Source: Candidatus Peregrinibacteria bacterium (GTDB lineage Bacteria; Patescibacteriota; Gracilibacteria; Peribacterales; Peribacteraceae). Taken from it: 11,314 nt of DNA. Within the stretch, counting starts at the first letter, position 1. Each line of letters starts with the position of its first letter. Made by a program: the position numbers and the translations under genes. Where the stretch lies: contig VGKZ01000029.1 in NCBI GenBank assembly GCA_016866815.1, positions 1 to 11,314 of the forward strand, in the 5' to 3' direction. Shown one piece after another: positions 7,801 to 11,314 of this stretch. The notes under the pieces are model-generated. The model was not told the origin of the DNA. It was given only the letters and a program-made list of their open reading frames with translations, and ran no database searches.

Positions 7801-7869
7801 GAAAGTCTGCGCACGCTCATTCGGCAAGTTTGGAGGAAGATCATTGCACTCGACTTCACCCCGCTCTAG
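4825..7869 (+). CDS. UvrD/PcrA-like superfamily 1 helicase fused to a RecB-type PD-(D/E)XK nuclease
   Basis: This 1014-residue ATP-driven 3'-5' DNA helicase with a nuclease domain is probably used in double-strand-break processing or recombinational repair. Helicase motifs occur in order: Q-motif LNVEQKFAV (32-40), Walker A AGPGTGKT (51-58), Ib TVHGFC (111-116), Walker B VDEAQD (271-276), III GDDDQSIYRFQGA (304-316), IV TENYRSTQPI (337-346), V TAHQSKGLEYHTVIL (623-637) and VI ERRVAYVAMTRAKREL (677-692). The C-terminal nuclease (about 760-1014) has GSAVHWALREW (H804), GKIDRIDL (D899), VIDFKTG (D915, K917) and QLVFYALL (948-955), the RecB/AddB-type metal site plus QxxxY motif. No cysteine cluster for an iron-sulfur site is seen. 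The start at 4825 is chosen over an upstream ATG at 4720 because the extra residues are not family-like and would cross both promoter candidates. Its layout resembles AddA, but no AddB partner is nearby, so it is not named addA. Confidence 0.92.
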   Translation: MPKAAIPDKPTVSRGKRADVQPDAFDAAYRTLNVEQKFAVDTIEGPVMVVAGPGTGKTQVLATRVAHILKKTHARPANILCLTFSNAGATAMRERLRQLIGGDAYGVTVNTVHGFCDGIIRRNASAFSEWSSRKPLSDLERYKKLQKIIDSISGSALINAKNPYDRIPAIIQRISDCKREGKSLQDLHAVALEYTSRMEGKSKAGTKADAKNRLAARKFREFVDVFSRYQDALLESDTYDYDDMILTVLDTFEREEWLLLGLQERYQYILVDEAQDLNGAQWRIIERLTTYDAVPHDPNFFLVGDDDQSIYRFQGANLEHMLRFRDRFPAAPVIVLTENYRSTQPILDAAGRLIRQNEERLIHRIPGLTKDLKAHTREKGIAPALLRPPSDTAELWLIADLCEERIADGISPEEIAVLVQTNGELRPIYDVLRARNIPVIMQGKADLLFHPLVRQALTILRSLVTASEHTFLHALACACFGCHPADIARTIAAAREQKKSAREFLLGIESLSLPLSDQGTLLKARDTLLDLHQKVESRSVLETVEHALRASGLIPLAAVADPLDLAAVEAFFHYVKQHCLEQPGLTLHAFLRDLEWYADEHFAQLRLTYAVPHLVTSGVQLLTAHQSKGLEYHTVILSQFREKHWDERITKSGLSLPEDLLFGWEPEQKRFEKHQDERRVAYVAMTRAKRELLMLCPKEFVVGERARPVAPSAFFAEAGPLPESEATLRDLERASILVLQPERSLDAEMKAYLTDRLKTFALSPSSLATFLEDPVLFMRIHLLHLPEERKEKDLLTMAYGSAVHWALREWAVAVRRQSPVSVEKFLQDFESHLTERNVLTKKQYADLIGIAKDALPAYFSECLEGRTPVIHTVEQDYRAVLADPSDPRGPGIPLKGKIDRIDLASKDSGSAIVIDFKTGAPKSPSEIRGGLEQGCVSRESRKGDNFRQLVFYALLLEQAEPLLRPENFILEFTGEREADPISRPFTLNEEEKESLRTLIRQVWRKIIALDFTPL

Positions 7870-7872
7870 TAT
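7844..7872 (+). promoter_or_regulatory. Possible promoter for the unrecognised gene, inside the helicase gene end
   Basis: TTGCAC (7844-7849) and TAGTAT (7867-7872) are separated by exactly 17 bp. The first three bases of the -10 are the TAG stop of the helicase gene. Transcription would start near 7879, about 5 bases before the ATG at 7884, so the mRNA would be nearly leaderless. The matches (3/6 and 4/6) are modest, and read-through from the helicase gene is also possible. Confidence 0.4.
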
Positions 7873-7883
7873 CGTGCGCCGTT

Positions 7884-8690
7884 ATGACGGAGCGACCTCC
7901 TTCAGTGAGTCTTGATGGCAGACAGCGATTGGTTCAGGGGAGTTTTCTCCACCTTTCCTCCGAACTCGATGGGATTTCTCAATTTCGCGTGGCAGAAGAT
8001 AATTCTCTTCGCTGCGCGAAGCATATTTGTGATTCACAGGCGGAAAGGGATAAGAAATATATTGTCGGCCTGAAAACAAAACTTACGACCATTGCCGATG
8101 ATGTTCCGAGTATGTCGACGCAGAGAGGCGATGTTTATTGGTCTGAATCAGATCGCCTGCTCGACGAAGAGCTTCTTCGAGAATCACATACAGATGACCT
8201 GTTGCGGTGGCGATCGGAATATCGAGCGAACCGCGACAGCATAGCGAATATTGTTCCTGATCACTGTGAGATTACGACCCCTGAAGAAGAGGTATGCAGA
8301 CAAGCGCAGGATCTCTTGTGCACGCACTTAAGTGATCTCTCACACGATGATGAATATCAGAGGGCCGAACTGATTCTGGATCAGATTCAAAAACGCCGAA
8401 TGGCGCTCCTTGCCCAGTTCGCCATGAGTCCTCTGCAAAGTGTCAGGGCAGTGACCATGCTCACATGCTTTGGCATCGTAGCTCTACTCAATGCAATCAT
8501 GGTTTCGGTGGAGTTGGGGCATTTCGCCTTCGAATATGCCATCAATACTCCTGATATCCTCAAGCAAAAAAGAAGACTGAATGTCATTCAAGCGCGATGC
8601 AGAACGTTACTTGCGGAGGTGCAGGCAATGCGAAACGGCACGGAATTTATGGAGAAATTGCCAATGTATACTCACTACACTCAGGATTAA
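7884..8690 (+). CDS. Hypothetical protein with one predicted membrane segment
   Basis: I do not recognise a family for this 268-residue protein. Residues 1-180 are polar and charged, probably mostly helical, and include an aspartate- and glutamate-rich part (82-110) and scattered cysteines (C44, C49, C128, C138, C146). One hydrophobic stretch (about 187-209, around TMLTCFGIVALLNAIMVSV) looks like a single membrane-spanning helix. It is followed by a basic segment (KQKRRLN, about 227-233) and a helical tail. No signal peptide is seen. The ATG at 7884 is preferred because the frame's earlier ATG at 7830 lies inside the helicase gene; the gap to the helicase stop is 14 bp. GC is lower than in neighbours: three sample 60-base lines gave 42, 50 and 50 percent, against 60 and 65 percent in two lines of uvrD-like and rpoD. 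It ends on the rdgB stop. Its reality rests on a long open frame filling a gap between genes, so it is likely but unproven. Confidence 0.7.
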   Translation: MTERPPSVSLDGRQRLVQGSFLHLSSELDGISQFRVAEDNSLRCAKHICDSQAERDKKYIVGLKTKLTTIADDVPSMSTQRGDVYWSESDRLLDEELLRESHTDDLLRWRSEYRANRDSIANIVPDHCEITTPEEEVCRQAQDLLCTHLSDLSHDDEYQRAELILDQIQKRRMALLAQFAMSPLQSVRAVTMLTCFGIVALLNAIMVSVELGHFAFEYAINTPDILKQKRRLNVIQARCRTLLAEVQAMRNGTEFMEKLPMYTHYTQD

Positions 8691-9280
8691 GGAATTATCA
8701 GATGTTTCCGCAGGAGTCGCACGGCTTTTCCCCTGTGACTCACAGTGTTTTTTTCATCAATACTCATCGCGGAGTAGACGAGGTCAAACCCCTCGGGGCG
8801 AAAGCATGCGGAGATCGGAAGTCCAGGGAGGTAGGAGGCCTCCAGACCTTTCGTGATCGTTCCGTCACAGACTCCTTCGAAGATGTGTTCCCGTTGACGA
8901 TCATCGATGAATGCGATGGTGCAGATGAATTTCGCCTTGCGGTTTTCCTCCCGTTCCATGCGCTGGAGGAAATACGCTATCCATTCTTCATCGGTTGCTC
9001 CTGCACCTGCACCCCAGCGTCGCGTATGGATGCCAAGCTCGTTCTTCAGAGCGTCGACGACGATTCCTGAATCATCGGCGATCGTCGGAAGTCCTGCGGC
9101 GCGGTGGAAATGGCGCGCTTTGAGAAGCGCATTCTCCGCAAACGTACTTCCAGTTTCCTCCGGATCATCGATCTCCGCAGCAATGTCATCGGGTAGGATG
9201 AAATCCAACGGGATACCGCTCAGTGCCTCACGGATTTCCACAGCCTTGCCGGGGTTTCTGCTTCCGATGAGAAGCTGCAT
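8687..9280 (-). CDS. rdgB: RdgB/HAM1 family non-canonical purine NTP pyrophosphatase
   Basis: This enzyme hydrolyses XTP, ITP and dITP to the monophosphate and pyrophosphate, keeping deaminated purines out of DNA and RNA. It has 197 residues, equal to E. coli RdgB. The family motifs are clear: the nucleotide-binding SRNPGKAVEI (7-16), TFAENALLKAR (46-56), the catalytic metal-binding ADDSGIVVDAL (68-78), and EKNTVSHRGKAVRLL near the end (176-190). Two places differ from the usual pattern. The PGVYSARYAG-like segment reads ELGIHTRRWGAGAG (81-94), and the glycine-rich GxGYDPxF segment is replaced by ISACFRPEGFDLVYSAMS (156-173). The fold and catalytic core seem intact, but substrate preference could differ. 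It lies 18 bp after ftsK on the same strand and has its own -10 element in that gap. Its stop codon interlocks with that of the convergent gene. Confidence 0.92.
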   Translation of the reverse strand: MQLLIGSRNPGKAVEIREALSGIPLDFILPDDIAAEIDDPEETGSTFAENALLKARHFHRAAGLPTIADDSGIVVDALKNELGIHTRRWGAGAGATDEEWIAYFLQRMEREENRKAKFICTIAFIDDRQREHIFEGVCDGTITKGLEASYLPGLPISACFRPEGFDLVYSAMSIDEKNTVSHRGKAVRLLRKHLIIP

Positions 9281-9286
9281 GAATGC

Positions 9287-9295
9287 ACTATACCA
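9287..9295 (-). promoter_or_regulatory. Extended -10 promoter of rdgB, leaderless spacing
   Basis: On the minus strand TGG followed by TATAGT (9287-9292) forms an extended -10 element, with 5 of 6 consensus bases in the hexamer. It ends 6 bp before the rdgB ATG (9280), so the transcript would start at the start codon. It sits wholly in the 18-bp gap after the ftsK stop. No -35 match is seen at 17 bp, as is common for extended -10 promoters. No Shine-Dalgarno sequence is present. Confidence 0.6.
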
Positions 9296-9298
9296 AGC

Positions 9299-11314
9299 TC
9301 AATTTCCGACGCTACTCTCCGTGTACACCTTTCTCGGCTTCGCACCGTCAGCGGGACCGACCAGGCCTTTGTCCTCCATGATGTCGAGTAGTCTGGCAGC
9401 GCGTGCATAGCCGACTTTCAGCTGCCGCTGGAGCAAGCTGGCCGATGCCTTCCCTGTCTCCTGTACCACGCGCACCGCTTCGAAGAACATGTCGTCTCCT
9501 CCGTTATCGTCACTGTCGAGGTTAATCCGCTCGGTCGTTGCCGTTGCAACCCCATTCTCCTCGCGCTCATCGTCACCCATATCAATCTGTTCGGTGATCT
9601 TACCGCCTCCGGCGATCTTCACGGCATTGATCACGCGTTCGATTTCTTTCGTCGAGATGAAAATTCCCTGAATACGAACGGCGCTCGGTGTCGTTGCAGT
9701 CTTATACAACATGTCGCCGCGACCGAGGAGGTCTTCGGAGCCGATTTCGTCGAGAATCGTCCGAGAGTCAACCGCGCTGACGGTACGGAAGGAGATACGC
9801 GTTGGAATGTTCGCTTTGATGAGACCGGTGATGATGTCGACGCTCGGTCGCTGTGTCGCGATGATCAGGTGCATGCCAGTTGCGCGTGCCATTTGTGAGA
9901 TGCGGGCTATCATCGTTTCCGTGTCTCTCCGGTACTGACGCATCATCAAGTCGGCAAGTTCGTCGATCACAATGATCACACGCGGGAGTACATTCTCCTC
10001 TTCCGTCTGTTTTTCGTTGTACTCGTCGATGTTCTTTGACCCCGTTTCAGAGAATCGATGAAGACGTCTGCCCATTTCTGCCACAGCCCAGCGCAAGGCC
10101 TGCAGGGCGCGTTCGGCCTCAGTGATCACGGGAGTGAGCAGATGGGGAATACCGTCGTAGGGAGTCAGCTCGACGCGCTTCGGATCGATCATGATGAACT
10201 TCAGTTCGTGAGGAGCATTCTGGTACAGAAGCGAGGTGAGGAATACGTTCATACAGACGGATTTTCCGCTGCCTGTGGCGCCGGCGATGAGCAGGTGCGG
10301 CATATCATTCAGGTGTGCGATCATGGCGTCACCGGAAACGTCGCGGCCCAGCGGCAGCGTGAGCGGAGATCCGCTGTCCGTGAATTCGGGGCTCTCCAGA
10401 ATTTCCCGAAGGTGCACTGTCGTGCGCTCTGCGTTCGGCATTTCGACGCCCACGAGAGATTTGCCCGGAATGGGCGCCTGTATGCGAAGACTCGGTGCAG
10501 CCAGCGCAAGTGCCAGGTCGTCTTTCAGGCTACCGATTCTGCTCAGCTTAACGCCCTCAGAGGGTTTCAATGTGAATTGGGTGACGGTAGGACCCGGGTG
10601 GGCATCACGCATCGTGACGTCCACGTCGAATTCACGCAGCTTTTCCTCGATCAGTTTTGCCTGTCGCTTCAGATCCTCGTCATTGACCTTCAGCTCACTA
10701 TGCGAGGAATCCAGCAAATCGAAGGACGGAAATGTCCATTCCTCGAACCGTGTGTCCTTCATCTGCAGGATGTCCTTCACCTTGTTGCCGAGAACCGCTT
10801 TCGTGCGCTTCTTGATCGTCTGCTTGGCGAAAATCGGACGGACAATGTTGAGTTCGGGCGCTTCTCTGTCCTGTTCGACCAGGTCGTCTGCGTCTTCTTC
10901 CTCCCAGACGTCTTCGTCATCTTCCTCGACCACTTCAGTGACTGCCTGTGCGTTCCTCACCCGGCGCTTCTTCCTGGGTGTCAGGAGGGAAACGGCAGAT
11001 TTGCCAATCCCGAGAAGATCGGGCTCGAAGGAAATGAAGAGTCCAGAGAGGAGCATTGCGCCGAGAACTGTGTAGCCCACGGCCCGACTGGTGAAGAGGA
11101 GGAACGGGACACTCATCATGAACCCGACGGCGCCGGCAAGTTCAGTCTGACGTGGACCGATATCCTCGATGGGTGCGCCGATGTGCATGATGCCGAGGAA
11201 TGCGAGGAGCGAGAGAAGAAGGCCGACTGAGCGCTTGAGTTCAAATCGCGTTTCGCGCGTAAGCCAGTGCAGAGCGCCTGACGCGACGAGAAACCACGGA
11301 AAGATGACGCTCCA
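9299..11314 (-). CDS. ftsK: DNA translocase FtsK/SpoIIIE, 5' end outside window
   Basis: FtsK is a membrane-anchored hexameric DNA pump at the division septum that clears chromosome termini and positions them for dimer resolution. The frame stays open to the window edge, so 671 residues are visible and the start is missing. An ATG at 11188 is internal: the 42 codons before it encode more of the membrane domain (LLLSLLAFLGI just before it). Numbering from the edge, hydrophobic helices fill about 1-95. An acidic linker (EEDDEDVWEEEDADD) follows at about 130-144, then the motor. Walker A GATGSGKS lies at 345-352 (10259-10282), MIDPKRVEL at 375-383 and Walker B VIIVIDELAD at 446-455 (9950-9979). 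The C-terminal gamma winged helix (about 602-664) contains LLQRQLKVGYARAARLLDIM and DKGLVGPADGAKPRKV, the part that reads polar DNA sequences in known FtsK proteins. rdgB follows 18 bp downstream. Confidence 0.95.
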   Translation of the reverse strand, partial: WSVIFPWFLVASGALHWLTRETRFELKRSVGLLLSLLAFLGIMHIGAPIEDIGPRQTELAGAVGFMMSVPFLLFTSRAVGYTVLGAMLLSGLFISFEPDLLGIGKSAVSLLTPRKKRRVRNAQAVTEVVEEDDEDVWEEEDADDLVEQDREAPELNIVRPIFAKQTIKKRTKAVLGNKVKDILQMKDTRFEEWTFPSFDLLDSSHSELKVNDEDLKRQAKLIEEKLREFDVDVTMRDAHPGPTVTQFTLKPSEGVKLSRIGSLKDDLALALAAPSLRIQAPIPGKSLVGVEMPNAERTTVHLREILESPEFTDSGSPLTLPLGRDVSGDAMIAHLNDMPHLLIAGATGSGKSVCMNVFLTSLLYQNAPHELKFIMIDPKRVELTPYDGIPHLLTPVITEAERALQALRWAVAEMGRRLHRFSETGSKNIDEYNEKQTEEENVLPRVIIVIDELADLMMRQYRRDTETMIARISQMARATGMHLIIATQRPSVDIITGLIKANIPTRISFRTVSAVDSRTILDEIGSEDLLGRGDMLYKTATTPSAVRIQGIFISTKEIERVINAVKIAGGGKITEQIDMGDDEREENGVATATTERINLDSDDNGGDDMFFEAVRVVQETGKASASLLQRQLKVGYARAARLLDIMEDKGLVGPADGAKPRKVYTESSVGN

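Noticed and set aside
11186..11188. ATG at 11188 as the start of ftsK
   Set aside because: The frame remains open upstream to the window edge and the extra codons encode hydrophobic FtsK-like membrane sequence, so this methionine is internal.
10058..11230. A 390-codon open frame on the plus strand across ftsK
   Set aside because: It lies antisense to clear FtsK motor and membrane sequence, and its product is rich in Cys, His and Arg without a domain pattern.
1..11314. A defence island, CRISPR array, prophage or biosynthetic cluster
   Set aside because: No array of direct repeats, transposase, integrase, phage structural gene or cluster of linked biosynthetic genes is seen; seven of eight genes are recognisable, mostly housekeeping, families.

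Overview
The window is a dense stretch of bacterial housekeeping DNA. It holds eight protein-coding genes, with no rRNA, tRNA, CRISPR array, transposase or prophage gene visible. TGA is used as a normal stop (fabH-like gene at 1099-1101, ftsK at 9299-9301), so a code that reads TGA as glycine is not supported. Most genes look mid-to-high GC: two sample 60-base lines gave 60 and 65 percent. The gene set, compact spacing, single-chain UvrD-type helicase-nuclease, variant RdgB and lack of Shine-Dalgarno sequences would suit a reduced-genome candidate-phylum bacterium, for example Patescibacteria/CPR and perhaps a Peregrinibacteria-like lineage. That placement is an inference without any marker search.

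Left part, plus strand: a FabH-like ketoacyl synthase III (4-1101), then DNA primase dnaG (1150-2895) and the primary sigma factor rpoD (2943-4412). The dnaG-rpoD pair recalls the classical macromolecular-synthesis operon, but rpsU is absent and the fabH-like gene stands in its place. A striking inverted repeat fills the fabH/dnaG gap and runs into the dnaG start codon.

Middle: a small two-helix membrane protein of DUF378 type (minus strand, 4452-4673) converges on rpoD across an intrinsic terminator. It diverges from a 1014-residue UvrD/PcrA-like helicase fused to a RecB-type nuclease (4825-7869). The 151-bp divergent region carries promoter-like elements for both. Just after the helicase lies an unrecognised 268-residue gene (7884-8690) of lower GC with one membrane segment.

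Right part, minus strand: the 5'-truncated DNA translocase ftsK (9299 to beyond 11314) followed, 18 bp later, by the nucleotide-pool sanitising enzyme rdgB (8687-9280). rdgB and the unrecognised gene converge, and their stop codons interlock in a TTAA.

The genes work in replication priming, transcription initiation, recombinational repair, chromosome segregation and dNTP-pool cleaning, with one lipid-type condensing enzyme. The most notable signal is regulatory. No assessable start has a ribosome binding site, and four starts (dnaG, rpoD, uvrD-like, rdgB) have a -10-like hexamer only 6-7 bp before the ATG. This is the layout expected for leaderless mRNAs. No clearly new multi-gene system is visible.
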